Of a stretch of 64,000 nt of DNA, positions 1-12,100 are shown piece after piece; position 1 is the first letter of the stretch; the number at the start of each line of letters is the position of its first letter. Source of the stretch: Phalacrocorax aristotelis (Eukaryota; Chordata; Aves; Suliformes; Phalacrocoracidae); contig NC_134276.1 in assembly GCF_949628215.1 (NCBI RefSeq), positions 67,992,233 to 68,056,232 of the forward strand. The letters are read 5' to 3'. The position numbers were made by a program, and so were the translations under genes. Below the pieces are notes generated by a model. It was not told where the DNA came from. It worked only from the letters and a program-made list of their open reading frames with translations, and ran no database searches.

Positions 1-1875
1 GAGCATATGCAACATACATTTTTTTCAGACATTTGAAACCTGGAAATGGGAAAAAGCACATTTATGCCAAACTGCAATTCTTTCCTCCCAAGGATGGTGA
101 CATTGCAACCTTTACATATTTTTTTAATGTGAAAAACAACACTTTGTCCCTTGGTGTTATTCTGTAGTGCCGGATCTCCCACAGCTGACATGAAAAGAAA
201 CACCCTTCCCCCCTGCCCAAAGCTCCTGATTAAATCAAACTGAAGTCAGAGAATGGAAAATTTCAGACCATCTGTTCAAAGTTATAAACAATTGAAACCA
301 AGGTATTTTTCTAGCCAGAGCTATCAACCATAGCTAGAATAATTAGGTTTAGTTACGTTTCTTTAAACTGTGTCCCTTTTTTTTCCCCATACAAATACGT
401 TTGTGATCTAGAGCTCTAGAATGGGCAAAGGCAAAACAAACAAACACAATAATCCCCCTCCTGCAAAGATGAACAGGGAGAAAATACTCTTCCAGAGTCA
501 GAACCAAAGGTTACTGTTCACAGCGAAGACAAGCCATTGCTGCATATGCCTAAAAAAAAGACTTACACTCAGATGGCATGTGGGTTTGTTGCCACCCTTG
601 GCAGCAAATAACTTTCATCCTCTATCCATAGCTCTTTGACATGAGTATCCATGGCTTCATTATGGTCTCAGAGGAGTTAACAGCACAGAGTCTCCAAACC
701 CTCATAAAGAAAAAAAAAAGTTGGAATTTTTTTTTTTAATCTTTTGCATTTTTTACATTTTTAACATATTTGTGGCTATTGCTGCACAACAGGTGACCTG
801 CAGGGGAGTATGTACATTTAAATACTTCTGTGGCTATCAACTCAGCAGCTTCACCCTAGCAGGCAAGCAAACTTTGAAACCCATTTCCACGTGAGAAAGT
901 CTGCCAGATTGAGGATAATTCCCTAATTAACCACATCCTCAGTGTATCACCATTAGATAACACAAGGAAATGTGTTCACGGCTTGCTGCTTCATCAAGCT
1001 GCTGTAGTGATTCATTCCCTGTTGACTAGCACTGGGAGAGGAAAAAGCCTGGGCTGACAGCAGAGATGTGGAGGAGAGCACCATTCCCATATCAGTCTTT
1101 TTCACGTGGTGTCTCTCCCATCATTTTTTCACAGATGGAGGTTTGCCTTGTGCTGGTCCAAGAAGTCTGCCCTCCATCTACCTCCCAGCGTAGGAGATGT
1201 TTGTGGTTGGGTCAGCCGCTCAAAGCATGTGTGTCGAAATGTGTGTTTCTTGAACTCAGTGGCAGCTGGGAGCTGCCACCTCGCAGGGGGATTAGCTGGA
1301 CGCCAGTCTCTGTCTGGAGCAGTAATACCCAGTTCCCATCAAATCCTGCTCCAGGAGACGGGAGAGCTCTTGATTAATTTCTTGCAGTGGGAGGACTATT
1401 TGTGTAAAAGAAGAGAAGCTGGGGCATGGTGCCCTGTTCTGAGCACTGCACACACCACGATGATTAATTGCTCTTTGTGGGATCCCATCTGACTCTGGCC
1501 ATTTGAAGCCTAGCTGCATCCTTCAAGCCCAGGGCCTGGGCTCCTTCTGTGGTCAGGGAACAACAGCTGCATGTAGGCATCTCCGTAAGACATTTCATCT
1601 GTCTTGTTTCAGACACCCACCTCCGTACAGGAAGCCTAAGCAACCACTTTTGGATTAGATCATCGAGCTCTTAGAAAGCTGTACTTGAGCAAGACTCACC
1701 CAACCCTCTATATTCAGAAATAAATCTTGTATTCCTCTGAAGAAATGAAAGGAGATTTATGTTTTGAAGCATCTCTGCATTTTCATTTGATTCCACACCC
1801 CCAGCATCATTCCCTGTCACCCACATACCCACATGTAACCTGTCCGTGCTTTATTGCATTATGATTGATGAAAAG

Positions 1876-1912
<37 letters not shown>

Positions 1913-2789
1913 CTTCAGGGTCTGTCATCTGCCTGTTAACAAATGTGATGGGTGCCTGAATTACTGGCAGTACAGCCTGGTGCTTTGAGTTATTTCAGGG
2001 ACTCAGAGTTATTTTTGCAGGATGCACCATATTTTATATTACACGTCTGCGACACTGTTCCTTACCACTGCAATATGTCATTAGCTTTTCTTCCAAAGAA
2101 TAACCTCTTCTAGGTGGCTTCACTGGGCCTGTCTTTTTCTGCAAGTGCATTCCCTAAAGAGGTGAAGCACTAGTTAAACGCATCATGTAGTTGACAACTC
2201 CTCTCCCAGGAGGTATGCCTATCTTAAGGATTAGATGCAGCGTGTGGAAAAGTGCTGGGAGTTTCCCCCAGGAAGAAAAAATCTGGTTTGTTCAGCCAGT
2301 GAGGGTTAGTATTCATTCCAGCAAGAAATATAGTTTTATGGTTTAGCCCTAGTAGCAGCATGCCAGTTAAGCCCATATTGAAAATGGCTCAACTGTTCTT
2401 TGTCAGTAGTTCAGGGCCAGATGGTAAGGCCTTATGCTGACCTGCATCAAAGGAGACACGGCGCTTTCATCTTCAATACTGGCTAGCCCAGGCTCCTGCC
2501 AAGCTCTTCACTCCGCAGCCACTTTACCTACCACTGGGCAGGCTGATCAGCCGTGCATTTGAATTCTCAATCCTGCTTTGTCTGTCTTTATTCACTTCGC
2601 TGAAAAGGTCCCTTTCCCTCCAAAGGGTATCTTCTCTCATGCATTGGCATTGCAACCCAGTCTGCTCCAGAAACATGCCTGAAGATGACTGATATGTGTT
2701 ATACACAAGCAAACAAAATGTTTAACATGTTATTCTAAGACCTTTGATATTAACCATGTGTCCAATGTAGGGGAAGTGGGGTTTGGTTG
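1..2789. other. Gene-free stretch, AT-rich
   Basis: I see no convincing exon. Open frames here are short, overlap on both strands and lack a recognisable protein motif. The only structured element is the GT microsatellite listed separately. The stretch may be intergenic, or intronic to the plus-strand gene whose last exon is proposed near 19.87 kb. Confidence 0.5.
1880..1910. repeat. (GT)n dinucleotide microsatellite
   Basis: About fifteen uninterrupted GT units follow a CTCT lead-in. This is a simple tandem repeat with no coding context and is likely length-polymorphic. Confidence 0.95.
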
Positions 2790-3167
2790 TGTTACCGAAA
2801 AACGCGGTAAAATCAGACACAACTCTGTAACACCAATTTAGTATTAAAGAGCAGGCATTCTTTATTCATGGCTCTGGATGCACAGGGGATCGCTCCTCCT
2901 AACGTGCATACATTACATCACTCCTCTCACAAAATTTATAGATCAAAAATTTACATATTCATTATTGTCTTTTTGCTGATTGGTACATACTTGCTCGCTC
3001 CATGTGTAAATTACTGCGCAGACTCAGTTGTCCTCCTCCATTGTTCTCTTTTGAGTAGGTGGTCTTACTTGGGTCGGTGGCCCGTGAGTCGGTGGTCGCG
3101 ATCTCCCCCTGCCCGAATTACCTTTTACCTACTGGGCAATCCTGGCCAGTTTTCTCAGTCCACTACA
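2790..3167 (-). mobile_element. Solo LTR of an avian endogenous retrovirus, minus orientation
   Basis: Read on the minus strand, the element begins TGTAGTGG and ends GGTAACA, giving TG...CA termini about 378 bp apart. A TATA-like TATAAAT (complement of 2934-2940) precedes an AATAAA (complement of 2861-2866) by about 70 bases. This is the U3-R-U5 order expected of a retroviral LTR. I see no gag, pol or env frame and no primer-binding site on either side, so it looks like a solo LTR left by recombination. I cannot find a clear target-site duplication by eye, so the ends are approximate. The open frame crossing it on the plus strand is not a gene. Confidence 0.7.
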
Positions 3168-6100
3168 TGAAACCACACTTTATCATTCTCTTTGACAGAA
3201 ATGCATTCCTCTACTGACAAAACACATTGTCTATATAAATGATCACCTGGATACTAAAACACAAGTTGTTTTGGTCACAGCACAGATCAACGGATACGCT
3301 GATTCCTACACTCCATGTTCTCATGTAACAACATTTCTAGTTGATTTGGTTACATTTTATTGCTTTTTGGACACAGTTGTAACTCTTGTCCCGTCAAAAA
3401 AAATCCCCGGTGCTTGTTCTACCAGTAATGACCTGCTAGGCATCCTATCTTCCTGCAGCATTTACTACATTCATTTAGACTGTGCTGAGGACACAGACAA
3501 GGATGAGAAACTAAGAGGTGGTGAGCTGACAAGACGCATGGCAGAGAGACTTTAAGGCACAGACTATATAGGGTGAGACAGGTAGACAAAACAGCCACTT
3601 GCCCAACAGCTGGTTGGGAGGATGGTGTTACACTAAAACAAACAGGGTTATTTAAAAGCAATTAAAAGCTACGGATTGAAAAGCCTTTGATAATGGCAGC
3701 ATAGCTTTATGTGCCTACAAGGAAGACAACCATCAGCTGTGCTCTCCAGCAAAGGGGAAGCTTTGATCTATTACCTCTTGTCAAAGGAATTCACCTGCAC
3801 TGAAAGGGGTGGACTTTTGCATTTGTCAGTGCTGGAATATCTAAAAAGTACAAACATCTTAAAAAGGGAGAGAAATACTTTGTGCCTGGTTAGTCATATT
3901 AACATATGAGTTGTATTGCAGCTTTGGAATGTTGTGGGAGTTCCTTACCTTATATCAGCTTCACAAACAGGGCATTTGTCTAGTGCCAAAGTAGTCTGGC
4001 ATGCCAGCCTGACTTTCAAGAAGCCAATGTCCTTAGTATTAGTTCTTTATTAGTTATGAATAAGAAAAGTCTGTTAAATAACATTTGTTCCTTATCAAAC
4101 CTTCCATTCTTAGGAAAGGAGGGGCCTTTTTCCTCTTTAAGGACATTTATTCTACTTCTGAGGGTTACTCATTTCCAGTGTACTGGCAGGGAGCATAGAC
4201 AGCAGGGTTTAGCAACAGATTTTCTATATCTGAGGCACAGGATGTACTATGGAGAGAATATAATGTTCTTTAGAAGAAATTTGTGTTTTCAGTTTAGGAC
4301 ATACACAATGTAAAAATTAGCAAAATTTAAAAGTGGTGATGTCTCACCGTTTTCTTCACACAGAAAATGTGGCCAAAAAGGCATCAGTCTTTTAAGAAAA
4401 CATATGAAGCCTCTGACATGTTTCATTACTTTTCCTTTTTGCACTAGAAGTGATTTGTTTTGAAATAGTACCTCCCAACTTCTGTAACTTTAATCCTATT
4501 CTTTTAAATACAAAGCAGTAAATAGACTGAGGTGTAATTCCCTGCTGCCCAATTACACCTACCTGGAGTGGGAATCATTTTGATTGATCACTGCATAAAC
4601 ACCTTTCTGTGTGAAAAGCCGGTCTCCTCTGCAGAGACTTCTGTCTCAGCCTGTCGCCATACTACTTGCTTATGGAGATGTCTAGCTGTTGGCTGTAGTT
4701 CGATTAAGCAGAGCTAGTCAGAACTGATCATCTTCCCACTCTTCGCCATCTCCTTGCTCGTTGCTCTGTCATGGTCAGCAGTAGCCCAGGCTGGTTGCTA
4801 GCTGCTCAGGCTCGGATCTGACCACATCCAAACCAGTATCTGAAGTACAGTTAACCCCACTTCCAGGCACAGGGATCGGTAAAATCAGTGTTCCCCGGTC
4901 TGTGATCAGCTCCATGAAACATGAAAAGGTGATCCAGGAAAAGGCTGCAGCATAATATTTGTAACCATCACCCATGCAGCTACTCACCTATATGAGTGAA
5001 CAACAACAAAAAGAAGTAGCGGTGAGAGGCAAACCTTCAGATTTTGGCCCTTTATTGTAGTTGTAAATGCAAATCTTTGTGGCACTGTGATCCCTTGATT
5101 AAAAAATGTTGAGGAACGCTGGAAACAACACCTCCCAGTTTCTATGATTTTTTTTCTGTGCAAAGGGTAACTAACGGCATTTCACAAGGCACGTGTGTCT
5201 CTTCTGCATTGCAAATGTGACCCTCTGCAGCAGCAATGAATGTGATAAAGAAGGCAGGGTGGCTGTAGCCCCTGCCTGAGTGGCCCTGCTCATGAAGCAC
5301 CTTGAAGAGGAGCACTGAGACTCTCCCCCTTTCAGTGAGAAAGCCATTCCCCGCAGGCATTATCAAAGTGACTTCCTGATCCTCCGTTACAACCCCTGGT
5401 TAAAATCCTTCTTTGCCGTGCCACCTAGCCTCACAGATACCCACCAGCAGGCACAGTGGGCCAATGATGCTACTGCAAATTGCACTGACTAGTTTTGTCT
5501 CAGCACTTGATCACTATCTGTCTCATCTCCTGAACTGTAATCAAACTGTAAAGGTCTGGGGCAGTGACTGTCTCCTCCTTTTCTGTGTATCACTTAGCTC
5601 AACAGGGTCTAGCTCATAATAAGGATATCAAGGAGATAAAGCAAAAGAAAGAAAAAAAAAGCAAAGAATTAAAATAGTAAAGAGTTAAACAAAGGAAGTA
5701 ATAAGTACCCATATATAGCACATTACACATTTTTAAACAGTAATGGAAAACACCACAGGAATAATAATTGTTACTATTTTTGCCTTGTGTAGATCTTTTC
5801 ATCTATGAATCTCTGAGCACACTAATTAAAGACTTTGCGCATATCCAAGTACAAATAATTCCCATCTGGAAGGGACGGTATGCTGAGAGCAAAGCAATCT
5901 AATGCCAACAATATCCTCATCTGACATTATCACTGCAGATCTGGGGTTAAGCTTCCATTTTTAATTAGCTATCAATCTTAGTATGCCACAACTGCATTAA
6001 GTAGGTCCTCATCTACTGTTTGATACATGGACCACTGGTCACCATCAGATCATGGGTGTTTGCTATGGGCATGTAGCAGCAAATCTGTGACTTCTGAAGT

Positions 6101-9100
6101 GACTCAGTCTTTGGCCAGAAATGCCTGCATGCCGGTCTGCTTAGTGTTAGCAATAAAACTGGGATTCAGCTTCAGAGCTGCCTTAGGTGGCAACTTCCTT
6201 CTCATTTTACCACTCATCACATGTGGTAAAATAATTCCTTCCTCCAATTTCTTATTGACAGCATTAAGATTTCAACTTTCCCTTTGTGGGATGGCAACCG
6301 CATCTTCTCTGCAGTAAACAGCAGAGCAATCAGTGTCAGTACTAAACACACACCTTTTCCTTGGAGTCAGGCAGCCGCAGCCCCAGGAGAGTCTTCTTGG
6401 TAGAAAGCAAGCTTTTAAATTTTTATCATATGTTGTTTTACTAAATTTTCTGCAGGTGTTTAGAGGACTTTTCACTTTGCTGTGTGCCCAAGAGGAGGGA
6501 TAAAAGCAATCACTTTCTCACAGCTTATCCCCCTCCACTCTGTCCTGTTTGACAGCAACGTGAGTGGTTCCCATCTCTGTTTCAGAGGCCAGCCAGCCAT
6601 TTGCAAAATTTCCAAGGTCCAACTGCTCTTCCCTTTTCACAGCTTAACAAAGTCCCAGTCTTCCTTGGAGCAGCTCTGAGTCATGTTTGGGTTTGTGCCA
6701 TGGACCCGTCACAAGGAGCCAGGCAGCCAAATAGGTGAAAGGCGCCACAGTCACATTTAGCTGTATCCTTCGGTAGCTGTTTCAGTTGTAATTCCCTTTT
6801 TGTTCAGCCTGGAGCAGATGGTGGCTCAAAGCACCTTTAGGTGGGTGGAAAAGCTTCTAGCAGGAAAGTCTGGAGCACTGAACTCGGCTCCTCGCACGTC
6901 CTCCCCCTTGCCCAGCTGGGCTGGCCCAGGGGGCTGTCTGCTCAGATGGCTCTAGATGGAGAAGAGGGTCGAGGAGGAAAAGTGGCAGATGGCAGCTGAA
7001 GCGGGATCAAAACAGGAGGCCTTGCCTCTGTGGGACAAGCACTGACAGGAGCTGGATTTTTTCTGGCTGTGTTTTGTTTGGCCGTGTTTAAAAAGTGTCC
7101 CTGTGCAGAGGGCTTTGAGTTTTTTGATTTAAAAAGTCCACAACTTCCTGCAATGTTTTCACCATCTCACCCTGGCTGTGGGTGTAAATGGCCAGCCCCA
7201 GACCTAAGTTAAAATATTTGTGAAGGTGAAGCTGAGGTGGCAGGACCCCTTGGCAATGCTCTGTTGACTGGCTGTAATGTTTCATCTGTGGGGAACTGTT
7301 TCAAGGGGTGATCCATCTTTCTCATCATGTTTCCTGTGTGAATGTGTCTGTGCAAGACGTGTAGTAAAAGCAACATGCCTTTTCTGTGGCCCTCCTGTGT
7401 TGACAGAAATCTGGCAAAGCTGTTTGTAGCCCTTCCCAGGTGCCCTTCTTGTGATGATGCCAACATGTTTTGCAAACGATGAATTGGCCAAGGTAGCTAC
7501 TTTCATGCGTGCTAAAATTCACCTGTATAAAGTGCTGGGAGTGGGTGTGTAAAAGAGTGGCAAGCAAGCCTGTAGGAACTGGTATATGCCCATGCAGCGC
7601 TGTTCTCTGAGCCATGCAGCTCAGGGTACAACAATCCTTTTCTGCAAATCTGGGAGCATTTAGCAGAAGTGCTTGGTACCTGTTGCCATCTGTTATACTT
7701 CCCTTTCTTTTGGTTCTCATGCTTTGACAAGAGATCAATTGGGCTAGAAGGCCGGTGTAAAGTCCTTGCATAAAGCAACGAAGTGTCAGACTTTTATAAT
7801 CTAATTTTGCAATCTCAGTACAGGATGGGGGAAAAACTAGAGATGAGGCCTACACATGGCACTAAGCTTGCTAGCAGGACAAGAAGAAGTGGCAGAGGTA
7901 TCAAGCCTATCTCTAAAACTTAGGTCTTCACTACTCAATTGATTAGGCAGCGCTGTTAAGATCCATAAACTTGTGCTTGCTACTCTACCAGGAGTCCTGA
8001 TGCCAGTATCTGTATTCTTGGCACAGGACTGAAGTGTCCCAACTGCTCTGCAATGAGATCCTTGAAGAAAAGGGAGAGCTAGCTATAAAGTTTGTCAGGT
8101 GGGGGGAACTGGAACCCAAGCTGATCTGAGTCAAACATCTCCTTAATTATGTTAATAGTTGACAGGGGACAATCTGTTTCTCCTGGCTTTCGTCCTAATG
8201 ATTAAGAATGCTCTAAGCATTTCCTATCTTTTCAATCTATTTTTATCTGGAGGAGGTTTCAAAGAGCATGCCGTATCTTGGGGAGAAAAGTACTCAAGTA
8301 AATCAAACCATGTGCCTTGTTCCAAGTAGGAAGTGGTTTTGATAAGCTTTCCTAGTTCTCTTTCAACAGCTTCAAAAGCAAGTTGCCAAGCTAGGAGCCA
8401 CCCTGTTACATGACCTAGGAGAAGGTGTGTTAGTAAAGGTCCCTGGCCTGTCAGCAGGAGGCTGGGCTGGAGCAGGTAGACTCTGCTAGTAAGTTGTGTC
8501 CTGCAGGGCCATGCGTTTGGTGAATGGTTATCTTCTGAGACCCGTATCGTAGTAAAAATTAAAAATTGGATGCAACACTGGGGTTTCAAAATATTAGCAA
8601 GGTTTTCTGGGGTTGTCTAGAATGGTAGAAACCTGACATGGGGAATGGGGGTGTCTTTCCTTTGGGCTGGGTCTCCATCCCATCATCACCTGTAGATGGA
8701 AGGAGCTACAGGGAGCTCCAAGGCCTGTCTGGTTGCACAGGATATGGCCTGCTTCAGTGGAAGTGACCCTGCACTGGGGCAGGCACCCTCTGAAATAAGC
8801 TCAAGGAGGAGTGCTTTGGTCTTTTTTAATGTCTGCATTAATTGCTTTTGTCATTTCATGTCCACGAGGTGTATGTTCACCTGGCACCAGAAACTATAGG
8901 GCACCAGCATGCCTCTAACCGAAGAGGCATGGGTCTCTTAAGGCAGTTTTACAGGCAAGAAGGCAGGGATCTGCCAAAAGTTTGCTAAAATGGGAGCAAA
9001 ATATTGACTAACCCTTGGAGGAAAGTTTGGGGGAGATACTTCCCCAACTGTGGTTTTCAGTGAAGACCAGGGAGGAGGGCATCTCCCCCCTCAAGCCAGC

Positions 9101-12100
9101 TTCCTTGCAGAGGGGAAGGGGGCAGGGGAAGGGGAACCCATTTTCATTCAAAGTGAGCCTGGCAGTTCGGTGTGGGGGGGTTCAGACTGTGGCACCCAGC
9201 CCTTGGTGGTGGCGGGGTGTTGGTGAAGGAGCCTGCGGTCCCCACGGCTGCCTGTAATCTGGTCCACGCAGCAGCCTGGAGGCCTCGTCTGGCCCTCACC
9301 AGCACCAGCCCCTGCGTTCAGGCCAAGTGAGGGTGCTCTAAAGAGGGATAAAACTCTGTCAAAGCACCTCTGGAAAACTTGGCAGTGCCATAGGTCTTAT
9401 TGTCATTTTGAAGGGCAGTTGTATTATTTTCCTCTTTGCCAGGGTATCAAAGTGACTGCCAGATTCTCCAGCTCATTTGCAGAAACTGAAGAGCCAGAAA
9501 TAATCTTACAAAAATCTGACTCCCAGCAAGTGGCTGTAGATCTACAGCACAGGCTCTTGCATTGCCATGGAAATAAAGAAATCTCTGACAGCTTAAATCT
9601 CACTGAGAAGGAAATGAAGCGGTGAAATGTCACAACATGCCATGACAAAATCTGTCCTTCCTGGATTTCCAGTGAGATAGACAGCTTCAGTCCAGGGTCA
9701 GACAGAGTGATAGGGACTGTAATGGGCTCCTATCGGAGGGCCCCACTGGCAGAGAGAAGTAATGTCTTGAGTGGTTACAGTGCACTGAAAATTTCTATCC
9801 TGCCCTTGGAAAAACATACTAAAACATTAACGTGGTTCCTTTGCCAGTGGCACAGGTCCCAGGATGGGGACAAGCACAGACAAATGATCACAAACTTGTG
9901 TTTCCCTCGCCTTTCACAGATCCAGGATTACATCCTGGCTTAGGGTTGCTTAGCCCATATTTATCTGATAGCATGAGAGACCCTGGTATTTCTGACATAG
10001 TGATTTTAGGAAGTGGTATTGCAGGTGGGTGCTGCTGCACCAGTCCCACCGCTCTCTTCTTTCCTGGTCTCTCATGTATTTGCTGCTGTCATGTTGTTTG
10101 GCTGGACACTGGTGCTTCACTGACCCTGCTCTGAGCTGAGTTACTTTGTTAAGAGAGCAGAAAACTAACTCCACAAAGAAAAAGGGAATCACTGCTGGGT
10201 CTGTAGAAGGGAGCTGGGTCAGTTCACTAACGGGTCAGACAGCCGGCAAAGTACTGGCATGTTGGGGAAGAGCAGGGATTGGAAAAGCAAGAGGCAGGTC
10301 TCTCTCCTCTGTAAACACGGAGCTGTTGGAGTGGGTAGGCTGTCTTGTTTAACTGCACCCTTATTGCCCATGGCTTGCATACAGCTGCCAAACCCTGGCA
10401 GCATGGCAGGCCTCGGCACCAGCTCCATCCTTCAGTGAGGCAGGGCAGTTGAGCCAGGACAGGCTGTAGGAGCCAATGCAAGGTGGGTTTCACTGGGTGT
10501 CTGACTTGGTTGAAGTTATGTGGCAGTCTAGGACAGCAGAGATACGAAAATAAGGCCAAGAGGGGTGGGGGAAACGGACAGGGAGGCTTTCCCTGGCTCC
10601 AGTTACAGTAGCCCCACATCCTGCCTTGGTTTCTGCGTTCCCTCCCCTGTGCTGTTGTATGAACTGCTTTGCTCCATAATCTTCCAGGAAAGTGAAATGA
10701 AAAACCAGAACAGCACAGTAATTACTGAAAGGCAGTCAGTCTTGAGGTATCCACATGCAGCAGAAAACATGGTGTCATAATCTGGTGTTGAATATGGCAG
10801 GCCAAAGATAACGTGGATCGGGCAAGGGCACATGGTCCCAGCCCCATGGGGTCAGGAAGAGTGAGTCATGGGATTTGTGCTGCCTCTAGGCTGGCTGTAG
10901 GAGATGACGGGTGATCCAGCATAAAGCTCGAGTGCCACAAACAGATGACACTAGACCTTCTATAAAAAAAAAAACACCAACAACCCTGCTAGTACAACAA
11001 ATTAGCTGTGAAAACTTGCCTCGGCAGCAACAGTTTAGTGTAAGTCAGCACTTTACATTGTGTGGCTGCAGCAATTTTGACCTAGGAGCCCTAATGCTGG
11101 ATTTACTGCACTGTGAAATCATGGGCACAGGAAGGGGAATACAAACAACCATGTGTGGCCAAAGCACTCAGCACCTCAGGAACAGTGGCTGATAGGAGTA
11201 AAACTGCAGAAAACTACAGGTTCTGCTGGGTCTGGTAGTGTTCAGAGCCCCCAGCTCTATTGTAAGCACTCATCAGAGCAGATTAACAGCTTGCCAAGTA
11301 CAGTGTCTACTTGAAAAGATGAGAAAAGAGAATATGATAAATTATCTTTCCATATTCTGATTGCATCTAATTTGGTGACTGACCATCTGTCTACTTTTTT
11401 TTAGCTTCTTTTTAAGTCTGTGGCATATGTGCTGGGTTTCAAAATCACTTCCAGATGTAAAATTCTTTGAGATAACAGTCTCTTTTTTTCTTCTTTCACA
11501 TTAGATATTTAGGTGCAATGGGCATTGGCAAAATGATTTTTTTTTTTACTATTGCCTTTCTCATAATGTCTCTTTTTTGTTTTTTTCCCCCAAAGTGTGC
11601 TGTATTCCAAAAGAAGAGTGCTGTGCTGGTCCTCTCAAGTGAGGAGCCCCAGTGCCTACAGTATACACACTGACATCCAAAGTTTATGTTCCACGTGTTC
11701 CTCTACACAAAATAATGGCCCCTTAAAGTAGCACAGAACACAGCCAGCTCCTGGGGTAGTGTGCTCAAGGTGGGGTCTATAGGAAGGAACTTCATGAGGG
11801 AAGGGAATCATGTGAGGAAGATGTTGGTATGGTCCCTGATTACCAGATTTTTTTAAATAGCTAGAGGGTTTTGCCCTGGAGTGTCAGACTTGCACAGTGA
11901 CAAGAACTGAGTTCGTGGAAAAAATTAAATAAGCAAAACACTAAATCCACATGGAATGCCATATGTTTGAATGTCTAAAGTTCATCTCCTGAGGATTTCT
12001 GGACAACAATTTCTCAGCACTCTTTAACTGACAGTGAAAATGCTTTGAAGCCAGCTCTGAAATGAATGCATTTATAATTCTTCAGCTCCTCTGATGTCCT

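Noticed and set aside
7282-7778. Stack of overlapping minus-strand frames including one of 148 codons
   Set aside because: Three mutually overlapping frames over the same bases without motifs indicate a locally stop-poor stretch, not a gene.
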